Shown: piece by piece, positions 24,272 through 35,373 of the stretch | How the letters are laid out: every line of letters starts with the position of its first letter | Numbering within the stretch: the first letter of the stretch is position 1 | NCBI GenBank assembly: GCA_035275065.1 | Contig: DATENM010000133.1 | Coordinates: 1 to 64,000 of the forward strand | DNA from: Blastocatellia bacterium | Lineage (GTDB): Bacteria; Acidobacteriota; Blastocatellia; UBA7656 | DNA: 64,000 nucleotides | Reading direction: 5' to 3' | Notes under the pieces: model-generated | Databases searched by the model: none | Told to the model about the DNA's origin: nothing | Seen by the model: the letters and a program-made list of their open reading frames with translations, nothing else | Position numbers and translations under genes: made by a program

Positions 24272-25468
24272 TTATTCATAATGGAGCGCCTCGGCCGGGT
24301 GTATGCGCGTCGCGAGCAGACTGGGATAGAGCCCGCAGAGGATCGTCAGCAGGTAGATCAGCGCGATAGACGCCGCCAGGCTCCCGGCGAAGACCTGCTT
24401 ATCGATCCACGACGACGCGCCGATCACGAACAGCTGGATGACGATGGCCGAGCCAATCGCCAGCCCGGTCGTCGTGACGAGCGTCAGCTCGCCGAGGATT
24501 TGCAGGCAGACACCCCGAGCCGTTGCGCCGTTCGCGCGCCTGAGGCCGATCTCGCCCCGCCGCTGCGTCACGTTCTGCCATAGCACTCCTGTCAGCCCGA
24601 GCCCAACCATCAGGATCAGGAAAGCGGCCACCAGACCAGCAATCACCAGCGGCTGGATGATCATGCGCTCGGCCCGCTGCCGCGCCGCTTCGAGCGACTG
24701 GATGTCGAAGGTCCAGCCGCGGGCCACGGCCCCGAGCTTCTCTTGCAGCTCGTTTTCAAAGGCCGCGGGGGTTCCGGGCTTGAGCCTGATGATGAAACTC
24801 TGGGGCGGCCTGTCTTTCGCCGTTCCCATCTGCTTGCGGTAGAAAAGGTAGTTGTCAGGGGCCTGGAAGACACTGTCCTCGCGATACTCCGAGACGACGC
24901 CGACAACGCGGCGGGCGAGCCTGTCCTCCTGGCGAGGACTCATCTCCTTGCCGATTGGCTCTTCGTCGCCGAACAGCTCGCGGGCCATCCGCTGGTTAAT
25001 CACGACCGGCTCGAAGCTCGCCGTATCGTCGTCCCGCTGGAACCAGCGCCCTCGGACCAGGTCCAGGCGCATGACGTTCGCGAAGTCGTCGGTCACCTCG
25101 TTGGCGTCGTGTTCGATATCGTGGCCGTTCGTGTGCGTCATGCCGTGTATCCCCCCAATCGAGAACGGCGCCACCTGAACGCCAGCCACCGCCTCGATCT
25201 GGTCGTAGGCCCTGAGCGCGAGAAGCACCTGATCCGAGGTCGCCTTCATCTCGGGCGTCCACACGTCATCGCCCTCGCCCCCCATGTTGACGTCTATGCG
25301 CCAGACATGATCGTACTGGAAGCCAAGCGGCTGAACGTAGTTGCGACCGTAGGAGACCGCCAGCGACATGACCAGGAAGAGGACCAGGAATGAGAGAACG
25401 ATCTCGACCGTAATCAGGAAGTTCGACCGCTTGCGGTTCCAGACAAGCCTGAGCAGGTGTTTGGTCAT
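24272..25468 (-). CDS. MacB/FtsX-type ABC permease (second)
   Basis: The 398-aa permease has one N-terminal membrane helix (FLITVEIVLSFLVLFLVMSL), a large MacB-like periplasmic domain (about 45-265) and three C-terminal helices ending in the FtsX core (GLRRANGATARGVCLQILGE, then IHPAEALHYE). It overlaps the first permease by 4 bases. Two half-permeases with the ATPase upstream would form a heterodimeric mechanotransmitting exporter of the MacB type. Confidence 0.85.
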   Translation of the reverse strand: MTKHLLRLVWNRKRSNFLITVEIVLSFLVLFLVMSLAVSYGRNYVQPLGFQYDHVWRIDVNMGGEGDDVWTPEMKATSDQVLLALRAYDQIEAVAGVQVAPFSIGGIHGMTHTNGHDIEHDANEVTDDFANVMRLDLVRGRWFQRDDDTASFEPVVINQRMARELFGDEEPIGKEMSPRQEDRLARRVVGVVSEYREDSVFQAPDNYLFYRKQMGTAKDRPPQSFIIRLKPGTPAAFENELQEKLGAVARGWTFDIQSLEAARQRAERMIIQPLVIAGLVAAFLILMVGLGLTGVLWQNVTQRRGEIGLRRANGATARGVCLQILGELTLVTTTGLAIGSAIVIQLFVIGASSWIDKQVFAGSLAASIALIYLLTILCGLYPSLLATRIHPAEALHYE

Positions 25469-26699
25469 CGCGATGCCCCCTTAAGTGCCTGGACGGGGTT
25501 GAGCCTCGACATCCTCCAGGCCGGATAGACGCCCGAGACCAGGCCGAAGAACAGCGCCAGCCCCATGCCATAGATAAAGACGCGGAAGTTCATGTGCAGG
25601 TCGGCATACTGAATCAGATCGTTTGCCGTGATCACCCGCAGGACTCCCCACGCGATCAGAAAGCCGATCAGGCCGCCCACCAACGTCAGGATGACGTTCT
25701 CGACCACGAACTGTCCCACCAGAGTCCAGGACGAGGCGCCGAACGCCTTACGCACACCGATCTCCGAAGCGCGCTCCATAATCCGGCTGACGTTGATGTT
25801 GACCAGATTGACGGCCGGCAGCAGCATAAACAGCGCCATCCCCAGCATGATGATGCCGATCAAGAAGGCCGGACGGCCGCCGTCGTCGCCGCCGAACATC
25901 TGGCGCGAAACCGACTCGAAGTAGGTCTCGGCCCGGCAGACGACCTCGTTGAACTGCGGGTCGGGCACCTCCATCTGGGCGACACGCGAGGCGAACTCGG
26001 CCTTGATGGCCGGGAAATCGTCGGAGCTGCGCGCCAGAATGATGGCGTCGAAGCCGCCGAAGATCTGGGTTTTGTAGGCGTCGGATTTCTGCGCGCCGAT
26101 TGGCGCCCAGACGTCGGAAAACGGCACGAACCGGCCGGCCGAGACGTTGCGCACGACCCCTGCGACACGGAAGCGCTGATTATTGATCTCCAGGGTCTTG
26201 CCGACGGCCGGCTGTCCGCCGAAGAGTTTCCCTCGCGTGGCCTCATTGATGACGACCACGGGGTTGGCGTTCCGGTCATCTTCGTCTGTCAATGGGCCGC
26301 CCTCTATAAAAGAGAAGTCAAGGATCTTCCAGTAATTGCCGTCCGTGTAGCGGAGATTTAGCGGGACCTTCTCGCCCGTCTGGTACGCGGCCACAGGCGA
26401 GCTGGTGCTGAAGACGGAGACGCGCTCGACATCCGGGAGCGTGCGGACGTAGCGGTCGAGGAACAGGTAGCCCGCCGAGCCGCTCTTTGTACCGAGCTTG
26501 CCTCTGAGCTTAAAGCTGAAGACGCCCAGCGTCCGGTCAGCCCGGGTCTCGGGCGCCAGCGGCCCGAAAGAGTGGTCGAAGATCGCCGTCACCACCATTA
26601 GCACGACGAGCGTGAAGCTGATGGCGAAGAGGCTGATGAAGGTGAAGAACTTGCGCCGCCGCAGCACCTTGAAAGCGATTTTGATGTAGTTCTTGAGCA

Positions 26700-26700
<1 letters not shown>
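25465..26700 (-). CDS. MacB/FtsX-type ABC permease (first)
   Basis: This 411-aa protein has an N-terminal membrane helix (FFTFISLFAISFTLVVLMVV), a MacB periplasmic-core domain (about 40-280) and three C-terminal helices with the FtsX signature RASEIGVRKAFGASSWTLV and a closing RLNPVQALKGA. Its start overlaps the ATPase stop (TGATG). With the following permease it probably forms the membrane part of the exporter; the substrate may be a peptide, lipoprotein or small hydrophobic compound. Confidence 0.85.
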
Positions 26701-27361
<661 letters not shown>

Positions 27362-27365
<4 letters not shown>

Positions 27366-28606
27366 TTTAGGGTTACTTCCTTTGCATACAGGTAGTCGGT
27401 CATGTCCGAGATCACGACTTCGTCGCCCTCGACGAGGCCCTCGACGACTTCGTAGGAGTCGAAGCTGGCGACCCCAAGCCGGACGCTCGTCTTAACGAGG
27501 CGGTCGCCGCGCACGACGAACACTTCGCGCACGCCCTCGCCCTGAGCGAAGGGGCCCTTGCGGGCGCGAAGGGCCGAGTCCTTGCGGTCGGTGACGATGA
27601 GGACTTCGACGCGCAGGTTCGAGCGCAGCAGGCCGCTCGCCTTATCGTCGAGGCTCACGCCCACTGTGATGATGCCGTCCTTGATCGTCGGCAGAATGTT
27701 CGAGATCGTTCCCCGCAATTCCCGCTCGTTGACGCGAACCTTCACAGGGAGTCCGACCGCGAGCCGGCCTGCGTGGACATCGGAGATGGTCGCCTCGATG
27801 CGGAACGAACTGAGGTCGGCGATCTTGGCGATCACGGCCCCTTTCTGGACGGTCGAGCCCTCCTGCTCGACGACCCACGTGAGGACGCCCTCGCGGTCGG
27901 CGCGGGTCGTCGCCAGGTCGAGTTTCCGCTGCACTTCGGCACGCTCCTTCTGGAGCTTCTCCATCTCGAGGCCGAGGCCGTCAATGCGGGCCCGGTTCGT
28001 CTGCGCGGCGTTGCGCTTGTCGGCCTCGATTTGCTGGAGCTGGAGCGAGGCGGTTGACTCGTTGAGTTCCGATTGGCGCAGCGCCTCCTCCGATAAGAGG
28101 CCCTGTTGGAAGAGCTTGCGGTTCTGGGCCGATTTTGACTTGAAGGACTGGAATTCCAGCCGCTTGATGTCGGACTGAGTTTTGAGGTCCGAGAGCGTCT
28201 TGTCGAGCTCAAGCTTCGTCTTAAGCTGGTCGTTGCGCTTGATGGCGATATCCTGATCAAATCGTTCGAGCGCCAGGACGGATTCGCTAACGTCGAGCTG
28301 AAGGATAGAGTCGCCTTTCGCGAGAACGGCGCCGGGCCGCTTAAGTACACGGATGATCCGCGCGTCAATCGGCGAGGAGAGGATCTGTTCGAACTCGGGC
28401 ACCACCGTCCCCGAAGCCGTGATGCTGGCCTCAATCGGCCCACGATCTATGGCAGCCGTGCGAATGCGCGAGCGTGAAACAGAGGGCCGGGCCCACGCCG
28501 AGGCCCACACCCATGCGCCCGCGATGACGGCGACGAGGCCGAGCGCCGTCGCCACACGCCGCACAATCTGCCGCCTTCTAACACTCGGATCAATTGTTCG
28601 GTCCAT
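27362..28606 (-). CDS. HlyD/MacA-type periplasmic adaptor
   Basis: The 414-aa membrane fusion protein has an N-terminal membrane anchor (ALGLVAVIAGAWVWASAW), a lipoyl-like half (GTVVPEFEQILSSPIDARI), a long coiled-coil hairpin (about 115-225) and beta-barrel domains. It links the inner-membrane exporter with an outer-membrane channel. It is the first gene of a six-gene run (adaptor, ATPase, two permeases, regulator, kinase). No outer-membrane TolC-type gene is in the locus. Confidence 0.88.
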
Positions 28607-28731
28607 AGCGGACCATAGGGCAAACGTGGTGCCGCCAGCGGGCGCGTTTTTCCCCGTATTCGAGTTTCTGACTGTGCGTTCTCGGACACCTTCGTCCGCT
28701 TTCGTGAGCCCGGGGCGTTGCTTTCAGCTAT

Positions 28732-30054
28732 TTAAGCCCTTGCGGTGCCTCCGGCGCCGGGCGGCTCGTGGACGACTTTCTGCTTCGCTTCATCGAAAAA
28801 GAGCACGCGGCCTTCGCGATACGACTGCACGCTCATGCCGATGGTGACCATCGCCTTATAGGCGGTCAGCGCATCCAGCACAGGCGTCTGCCGCGTCTTG
28901 ATGCAGCTCAACCAGTTTTCCATGTGTGACTGGCGCGGCTCGGTTTCAATCATCATCTCAATCGTGCCGTATTTGTCTTTGAATTTTTGCTTGGCGATGC
29001 GCTGCGGCGTCGCGGTGATGTAATCGACGCGGCCTTCGAACTGGCCGCCCGGCACCATCATGATCGTTCCTTCGTGGCCGCGAATCAGGCCGGGGATGTG
29101 CGTGTCGTTGGCCATCGAGGAGCTGAGGACGACCGAATGCCCCTGCGAGTAATCGGCCACCAGCATAAACGTGTCGGGCACTTCGCGCTCATCCTTGAAG
29201 ACATAAGTTCCGCCGGTGCCGACCACCCGATAAGGGAACTGCGCTTCGCCCCAGCAAATGTTGAGCGGCGCCATGACGTGATAGAAAAGGTCGGTCGCGA
29301 TGCCCCCCGAATAGTCCCAGTACTTGCGGAAACGGAAAAAGCGGTCGGCGTTGAACGGGCGCTTCGGCGCGGAGCCGAGCCACATCTTCCAGTCGATGAA
29401 ATCATCCCCTTTGGCGTCCGGCCCGGCGGTTGGATCAATGCGCCAGTTCCACTCGCCTTCCGTCGAGTTGCGATGGTAGGAACCCTGGCTCATTAAGAGC
29501 TTGCCGATCATTCCGTCCTGGATTGCCTTGCGCGCCTTCCACCACTGGTCAGAGCTTGTCGTCTGCGAGCCGACTTGCAAGATGCGCCCGGTCTTCTTAA
29601 CTGTTTCATAAACCACTTTCGCTTCTTCGACGGTGTGCGTCATCGGCTTTTCGAGATAAACATCTTTGCCGCTGTTCAGCGCTTCAATGGCCATTGGCGC
29701 ATGCCAGTGATCGGGCGTCGCGATGATCACCGCATCAATGTCTTTGCGTTGCAGCAGCTCGCGATAATCCAGATAGCCGTCGCACTTCGCGGTCTCTTTT
29801 GCCGATCTCAGCCGCTTGCCGTAGACGTCAGCGACGGCCACGACTGTGGCGGGCGTTGTCTCTTGCTGGCCCGTCTTCATGGCCCATTCCAGAAGGCTGC
29901 GCCCGCGCCCACCGACGCCGATCAAGCCGATGTTGATCCGATCATTAGAGCCGAGGATGTGCCCGCGCACCGCCGGGCCAAGCGCGCTTACGGCAAGGCC
30001 GGCGCCGACTGCCGTCTTAACAAAATCTCTGCGATTGAATCTATTGTCAGACAT
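28732..30054 (-). CDS. Tat-exported Gfo/Idh/MocA-family oxidoreductase
   Basis: The 440-aa protein begins with a twin-arginine signal (NRRDFVKTA, then a hydrophobic stretch). A Rossmann NAD(P) fold (IGLIGVGGRGRSL) follows, then the Gfo/Idh/MocA core with ATPDHWHAPMAIEAL and EKPMTHTVEEA, in which the Lys of EKP is the conserved catalytic residue. The C-terminal alpha/beta domain carries GGIATDLFYHVM. Family members oxidise or reduce sugars or inositols with a tightly bound cofactor, often in the periplasm. The start at 30054 is chosen for the Tat signal and the GAGGGAG upstream. It is monocistronic as far as visible. Confidence 0.87.
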   Translation of the reverse strand: MSDNRFNRRDFVKTAVGAGLAVSALGPAVRGHILGSNDRINIGLIGVGGRGRSLLEWAMKTGQQETTPATVVAVADVYGKRLRSAKETAKCDGYLDYRELLQRKDIDAVIIATPDHWHAPMAIEALNSGKDVYLEKPMTHTVEEAKVVYETVKKTGRILQVGSQTTSSDQWWKARKAIQDGMIGKLLMSQGSYHRNSTEGEWNWRIDPTAGPDAKGDDFIDWKMWLGSAPKRPFNADRFFRFRKYWDYSGGIATDLFYHVMAPLNICWGEAQFPYRVVGTGGTYVFKDEREVPDTFMLVADYSQGHSVVLSSSMANDTHIPGLIRGHEGTIMMVPGGQFEGRVDYITATPQRIAKQKFKDKYGTIEMMIETEPRQSHMENWLSCIKTRQTPVLDALTAYKAMVTIGMSVQSYREGRVLFFDEAKQKVVHEPPGAGGTARA

Positions 30055-30356
30055 GGTCTTCTCCCTCAGGCCGCGGCGACGATTGAGCGCCGCGCCCGTT
30101 TGAAGCTTACGCACAAGATGGTTGCCGATGAATCAAGATAGCAGGCGCGTCATTTATGACATATCGAGGTGGTGACTTCAAGCGCCGCCGCAGCCTGTAT
30201 GCTGGCTTGCCCTGTAGGGATGCGAGAAGAGCGGGAATCAAGGCTGCCAGGCACTGATTAGAACACGGCCGGAGATACCGAGGGGGGATGAAGGGCTTGC
30301 CGGACTTCAGCCTGCCGGAAGATGCCGGCAGGCTGAAGTCCTCTTACCTGGCTCAG
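30055..30356. other. 302-base gap with a hairpin
   Basis: No gene is seen. It contains the 5' leader of the oxidoreductase and a hairpin at 30302-30341 next to the delta-60 gene stop. Confidence 0.5.
30302..30341. repeat. perfect 17-base-pair hairpin
   Basis: GGACTTCAGCCTGCCGG (30302-30318) and its exact complement (30325-30341) flank a 6-base loop. It lies 15 bases after the stop of the delta-60 gene. No T-run follows on either strand, so it is more likely an extragenic palindrome than a classical terminator. Confidence 0.7.
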
Positions 30357-32525
30357 CTACTGCGTGGGATTGTAGGTGACTTCAGCGGACTCCGTGCCGT
30401 CAGAGTTTCGCACCTTCACCTTGTCGCCGAGTTGTACGACTTTGCCGACCTTTTTGCCGATCAGTGTCGTCGGGTCTTGATCATCGTGGATGGTCTTGCG
30501 ACGCTCGCCGTTGAGATAGATCGCCGAGCCGCTGTCGAAATTTTGGCCGACGACGACGAGGTTCTTGCCCTGCCGAGTGACGCTGATAATGACAGGGACC
30601 GGCGGCGCGATGTAGGTGAAGCCCTGCGGCAAGACGCCCGAATCACCGTTGGCGTTGGTGACGGTGACGCTCACCGCGCCCGCCGCGTGAGCCGGCGTAG
30701 TGGCGGTGATCTGTGTATCGCTGACGCGGACAACATTGGTGGCAGCAACGCCGCCAATAGTGACGGTTGCGCCGGTCGCGAATTTCGTCCCGGTGATCGT
30801 CACGCTGGTGCCGCCATTGGTTGAGCCGGAATTGGGACTGATGCCGGTGATAGTCGGCGCATTCACATTCACCGCCTTGGCCTCGTAGCGGGCGAGCGCA
30901 AAATCGGCATCGGCCTGCGCATCCGTCAGCGCCGACATCCACATATACAAAGCCCTGCCGGCCAGAGTCGCAGGCCGTTGTTGCTTACTCGGCGCTGTGA
31001 ACGACCGCCGCGCAAAGCCCGCCGCTACCACCCGGCCATCCGGCTGGAGCAAAAACCTGCCGGCGTCGCTGGCCCCGAAGAAGTCTGTCCTGACGATGCC
31101 GTTGCTGCCAAAGGTCGTATCCAGCGTGCCGTTGGTGTTGTACCTGACCAGCCCGAAATCGGCTCCAGGAGCCTCGGCGCTGTCGTTGACGACCAGGGCC
31201 GTCGAAGAGGTCGCACTCATGTAGACTTCACCGCCGGCGACCCCGCCCACCAGGATTTTGCCGTCCGGTTGGATCATCACCGACCCCGCCTGATCGCTGC
31301 CTCCAGACCCGACCTGATTGCTGTTACCGGCAAGATCGGTCGTCACCTTGCCGCCGCTCCCGAAAGAAGCATCCAGGCTGCCATTCGGGTTGAATCGGGC
31401 AACCGAGAAGTCGAAGAAATGCGGGCTGGCAGCACTCTCGCTCGCCCCCGCGGCAACGATCTTGCCGTCCGGCTGAATGGCAAGTGCCGTAATCGCGTCC
31501 TCGCGTCCGTCTGCTGAGCTGTCGGTGTTGAAATCAACATTGACCATTCCGCCGGTTCCGAAGGTGGTGTCGAGCGAGCCGTTCGCCTGATAACGAACCA
31601 GCATGAAATCCGAATCGCCTCGCGGCAAAAATGCCAGGCCGCCGGCCAGTATCTTCCCGTCCGGTTGCAAGGCCAGCGCGACGATAGACCCAAAGAGCAA
31701 CACTTTGGTGTTGACCTTGCCGCCCGCTCCAAATGTCGCATCGAGACTGCCATTCGGCATATAACGCGCGAGCGCAAACTGCACGCCGTTGTCAAAGCCG
31801 CTGGTAAAAACGCACTGGCCATTATTATTCTGGCAAGCGGTGCCGCCAACAACGATGCGCCCGTCGCTTTGAATGACTAATGAGGTGGCGACGTCAATGC
31901 CGCCGTTGAAATCGGTGACGACTCTGCCGCCGCTGCCGAAAGTCGTGTCGAGCGTGCCATTGGCATTGTAGCGCGCGACGAGAAAGTCAAAGCCGCCATC
32001 GGCGAAGGTGGTGCAGCCGCGCCCCGAGTCCGAGCAAGTGCCCCCGGCGACGACGATCTTGCCGTCAGACTGAATCGCCACCGCAACCGCTTGATCGTTG
32101 CCGCCGAAGTCTGTGGTCACTTTGCCGCCGGTGCCAAAGCTGGTGTCGAGCGTGCCGTTGGCGTTATAGCGAGACAACGCAAAATCGGCCTGTTGCGCTT
32201 CGTTGATTATCGCCGTGCCGGCGACGACAACCTTGCCGTCGGACTGGAGCGCCAGCGCAAAGCCCTGGTCGCGGTTCCCCGCAAAATCGGTCGTGACTTT
32301 GCCGCCGGTTCCAAACGTCGCGTCGAGGTCGCCGGGATTAGCGGCCGCCGCATGAACTTTCTGTTGTTGGCTTGCCTCTTTGGCAGATTGTTCAGACCGG
32401 CCATGCGCGCTTGTGAAGACCGGCTGCAACAAACCGAAGAATAGACACACGGCAACCAGAGAGATGAAAACACGCGCGGCCTGGGCTGTCCGGCGGCGGG
32501 CCGATCTTTGAACATGCTCGATCAT
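30357..32525 (-). CDS. secreted delta-60 repeat protein with IPT/TIG domain
   Basis: The 722-aa protein has an N-terminal signal (about 18-40) and seven copies of the delta-60 repeat, each of the form LDTTFGxGGKVTTDF followed by ALQxDGKIVVAG and DFALxRYNxNGTLD. After residue 560 there is an IPT/TIG immunoglobulin-like domain (PTITGISPNSGSTNGGTSVT) and a second short IPT-like segment. The repeats probably form a beta-propeller at the cell surface; the function is unknown. Two repeat units hold cysteine-rich inserts (TCSDSGRGC, CQNNNGQC) that may form disulfides. Confidence 0.85.
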   Translation of the reverse strand: MIEHVQRSARRRTAQAARVFISLVAVCLFFGLLQPVFTSAHGRSEQSAKEASQQQKVHAAAANPGDLDATFGTGGKVTTDFAGNRDQGFALALQSDGKVVVAGTAIINEAQQADFALSRYNANGTLDTSFGTGGKVTTDFGGNDQAVAVAIQSDGKIVVAGGTCSDSGRGCTTFADGGFDFLVARYNANGTLDTTFGSGGRVVTDFNGGIDVATSLVIQSDGRIVVGGTACQNNNGQCVFTSGFDNGVQFALARYMPNGSLDATFGAGGKVNTKVLLFGSIVALALQPDGKILAGGLAFLPRGDSDFMLVRYQANGSLDTTFGTGGMVNVDFNTDSSADGREDAITALAIQPDGKIVAAGASESAASPHFFDFSVARFNPNGSLDASFGSGGKVTTDLAGNSNQVGSGGSDQAGSVMIQPDGKILVGGVAGGEVYMSATSSTALVVNDSAEAPGADFGLVRYNTNGTLDTTFGSNGIVRTDFFGASDAGRFLLQPDGRVVAAGFARRSFTAPSKQQRPATLAGRALYMWMSALTDAQADADFALARYEAKAVNVNAPTITGISPNSGSTNGGTSVTITGTKFATGATVTIGGVAATNVVRVSDTQITATTPAHAAGAVSVTVTNANGDSGVLPQGFTYIAPPVPVIISVTRQGKNLVVVGQNFDSGSAIYLNGERRKTIHDDQDPTTLIGKKVGKVVQLGDKVKVRNSDGTESAEVTYNPTQ

Positions 32526-32568
32526 GATATGCGCTCCTTTTTTTTAGAAGATTGCTGAGCCGGTTCCT

Positions 32569-33624
32569 TCAACGGCTCGCGGGGTGCGCTTCGATCAGCG
32601 CCGCCGGCGAGTCTGTCTTGATTGCATCAACCCCTAACCGCTGCATCTGCTGAGCGGCTGTTTGCGCGTCAACCGTCCACGCCCAAACCTGCACGCCTAT
32701 ACGGTGTGCCCGCTCGACGAGCTGCCCGGTCACCATCGAATAGGGCACCGAGATCGAATGGGGTTTCAGCGCCAGTGCGCGCTCAAGCGCGGCGGCGGAA
32801 TCCCCTGTGAAATCGAGCCCCAGCAGCTTGATCTGTAATTTGAGCCGAGGGCCGAGCGCGGCTCGAAGCCTTTGGGCCGAGGCGAGGTCGGGCGGCTCGA
32901 CGATTATGCGATCAAGATCGCCGACGCCACGCAACACACCAATTACCTCGGTTATCAATTCATCGAGTTGCTTGCATGGCTTGATGTCCAGGTCGATCAG
33001 CCCGGCGGGCACTTGATCGAACAGGTCGCCGAGCGTGAGAATCGCGGGGCCGCCGAAATCCTTCTCGGCGCATGCATTCCGTTTCGCTAACAACTCTGAG
33101 TAAGTCAGGTCAGAGACCAGCGGTGTGCGGGTGTCGCCCACGAGGTTCTGGACCAGTGCAAGCGTGGTTTCGACAAGCGCCTGGTGGTCACCTGCAACCT
33201 GGGGCTCGGATTGAAAAACCTCCAGCAATTCGCTGAGGTCGCAGGTCGCGTCCCGCCGTCCGCTCTCAACGCGCCCGGGCCGGGCGTCGTGGTAAAGCAC
33301 GAGCTTGTGATCACGGGTTAGCCGCACATCGGTTTCGATTCCGTCAACGCCCAGGCGCAAGGCTCGACGAAAAGCCAACATCGTGTTTTCCGGCGCTTCG
33401 GATGCGCCGCCACGGTGAGCGATGATTAACGTCCGCGCGCCGTTCAAGGTCGCACGTCCGCGAGCTGCGCCTTTTCGAGTTGCCGCCGACGGCGTCAGAG
33501 CCGCGCATACGATTGGCAACGTAAGGCCAATCACGGCAAGGGTGAGAACGGAGGCGATTCGTGATCGAATTGTTGTACGCACAAGAAGGGTTGTGCGCCG
33601 CAAACGGGTCGTTGAATGTCTCAT
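32569..33624 (-). CDS. exported glycerophosphodiester phosphodiesterase
   Basis: The 351-aa protein starts at ATG 33624, which gives an N-terminal basic region and a hydrophobic signal (IASVLTLAVIGLTLPIVCAAL). The GDPD TIM barrel follows with IIAHRGGASEAPENTM (catalytic HRG with E and N), GIETDVRLTRDHKLVLYHD (metal E/D and the second His), LIDLDIKP, and VWAWTVDAQ near the end. It hydrolyses glycerophosphodiesters to glycerol-3-phosphate and an alcohol. The frame continues further upstream, but that part lacks protein character. Confidence 0.87.
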   Translation of the reverse strand: MRHSTTRLRRTTLLVRTTIRSRIASVLTLAVIGLTLPIVCAALTPSAATRKGAARGRATLNGARTLIIAHRGGASEAPENTMLAFRRALRLGVDGIETDVRLTRDHKLVLYHDARPGRVESGRRDATCDLSELLEVFQSEPQVAGDHQALVETTLALVQNLVGDTRTPLVSDLTYSELLAKRNACAEKDFGGPAILTLGDLFDQVPAGLIDLDIKPCKQLDELITEVIGVLRGVGDLDRIIVEPPDLASAQRLRAALGPRLKLQIKLLGLDFTGDSAAALERALALKPHSISVPYSMVTGQLVERAHRIGVQVWAWTVDAQTAAQQMQRLGVDAIKTDSPAALIEAHPASR

Positions 33625-33960
33625 GCCCGGTATCCTTTGCCAGCCGCCCGATTGCGACAAAACGGACCTTCGCCGGCAGCCATTTCGGCATCCCGCTAAG
33701 GTAATCGGATTCCGCGGCGCAAACCCGCCATGCGATTTAAAAAAAGTTTGACTTGATGGGTTAACACGGCAGGACGGCCTGGCATTGGCGCTAGACACGC
33801 CCGTTCGAGGGTTGTTAGTATGGCCCCACCAGCGAAACGATTGCCGATTCGACTTGCCGGATGACGCGTTGCGTCACCGGTCTCTGGACTGCCACGAGTC
33901 ACCGTCGGGAAAAGTCATCATCGTCTGTCTTGAATCAACCATCGAGCAAAGAGGCTAAAG
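33625..33960. other. 336-base divergent intergenic region
   Basis: The region separates the phosphodiesterase (minus) from the secreted protein at 33961 (plus). It is locally AT-richer near 33735-33765, where a TTGACT occurs at 33749-33754, but I see no matching -10 at normal spacing. No small gene or RNA is apparent. Confidence 0.45.
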
Positions 33961-35196
33961 GTGAAGCCCAAACTTAAATCCGCATTCGCCGGCATCCTGA
34001 TGATCATCAACATCGCGGCCCTCCCGGTCCGCGGCGCGGAAGCAGACGCCATCGCCATCTCGAACACGATTCGCCAACGCCACATGCCCAACGGCACGAT
34101 CATCGATCCGATCTTCGCCTCGCGCACCAGCAACGAAATCGTCAGCTATACGCGAGGCGGCGACTCGGCGACCTGGACGGGGCATTACCTGGCTGCCGAA
34201 GCTTTCCGCTATAAAGTGACCGCTTCAGCCGACGCCCTGGCCAATGTATGGGCGGCGCTGCGCGGTATCCGCTCGCTGCGCGTTGTCACTGGAACCGATC
34301 TGCTTGCACGCTGTCTGGTGCCGACCGACTGGGCGTTTGCTTCATCCATCACGCACGAAGAGGCGGGCCACGGAATTTATAACGGCATGGTTGACGGCCA
34401 TAGCTACAGTTGGGTAGGTCACACGTCGCGCGATCAGTACACCGGCGTCTTCTTCGGCCTCGGCGTCGCTTATGACATGGTCGAAGACACGGCAGTCCGC
34501 GCCTTTATTCAAACCGAAGTGACGGCGCTGCTCGCATTCCTGCTCAATAACAACTGGGCCGTCGTCATGCCGGATCACTCGGTCAGCACGATTTTCTGGG
34601 GCCGGCCCGATCAGCAGTTGAGCTTTCTTCAAGTGGGCCGGCGGGTCAATCCAGAGCAATTCGAATCACCCTATGTGAGCTATCGCGCGCAGTACGCCGC
34701 GACGGTTATCACGCCCATCGCGTTTGAATGCCTCGACGATTACGGCTCTTATTTTAAGTTCAACCTGGACGAAGCCAACCTTTATAACCTCATCCGGCTC
34801 GAAGACACGCCGAAGAACCGCAAGCGCTACATGAAGGCTTACAAGGTTCTCCGCCGCGCGCTGGATAGCCACCGGAATGCCTACTTCAACATGATAGATC
34901 GAGGGTTGAAAGAGCCCGACAGCCAACGCGACGCCGAGACGCGCAGCCTGTTGGAAGACTGGCTCAAGCGACCGCGGCGCGACGTGTGGGTGGACAATCG
35001 CTTGAAGTATTTCCCCTGCGGCAGCTCGCGCGCTTGCACAGCCATCGCGGTTGCGGATCGGGTGACGACGGATTTCATCTGGCAGCGGAATCCATTCGAT
35101 CTGGTAGGCGGAGGCGGGGGGACGATTGAATCTGCCGGCATCGATTACCTTCTGCCGTACTGGATGGCGCGCTACTACGGCGTGCTCAGCAATTGA
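33961..35196 (+). CDS. secreted protein of unknown function
   Basis: This 411-aa protein has a signal peptide (about 1-25, ends PVRG-A). The mature part is rich in aromatic residues and probably helical: WTGHYLAAEAFRYKV followed by ALRGIRSLRVVTG recalls the (alpha/alpha)6 barrels of glycan-active enzymes such as lyases and epimerases, and a HEEAGHG at about 136 resembles a metal site. Near the C-terminus are two cysteines (CGSSRAC) and a glycine run. A GTG start is used with AGAGG upstream. I cannot assign it to a family; a carbohydrate-active role is only a suggestion. Confidence 0.65.
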   Translation: MKPKLKSAFAGILMIINIAALPVRGAEADAIAISNTIRQRHMPNGTIIDPIFASRTSNEIVSYTRGGDSATWTGHYLAAEAFRYKVTASADALANVWAALRGIRSLRVVTGTDLLARCLVPTDWAFASSITHEEAGHGIYNGMVDGHSYSWVGHTSRDQYTGVFFGLGVAYDMVEDTAVRAFIQTEVTALLAFLLNNNWAVVMPDHSVSTIFWGRPDQQLSFLQVGRRVNPEQFESPYVSYRAQYAATVITPIAFECLDDYGSYFKFNLDEANLYNLIRLEDTPKNRKRYMKAYKVLRRALDSHRNAYFNMIDRGLKEPDSQRDAETRSLLEDWLKRPRRDVWVDNRLKYFPCGSSRACTAIAVADRVTTDFIWQRNPFDLVGGGGGTIESAGIDYLLPYWMARYYGVLSN

Positions 35197-35373
35197 GAGG
35201 ACGACTTCGAAGTCCGAACCAATTCGGGAAAGCAGCACAGCTCGAACGCTCACATCTTGTGGTCGCCGAGAGTCTTTCAGAAAGAGCTTGTGAACGGCGA
35301 CCTCTCGTCGTAAAGTGACCAGAGCCGATTTAAGTTGTAATTTCCAAAGGTTTTAACGAAGTGTGGGGAAACG

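Noticed and set aside
30357..32525. CRISPR-like periodic repeat signal
   Set aside because: The periodicity comes from seven protein-coding delta-60 repeats that are diverged in DNA and lie in one open frame.
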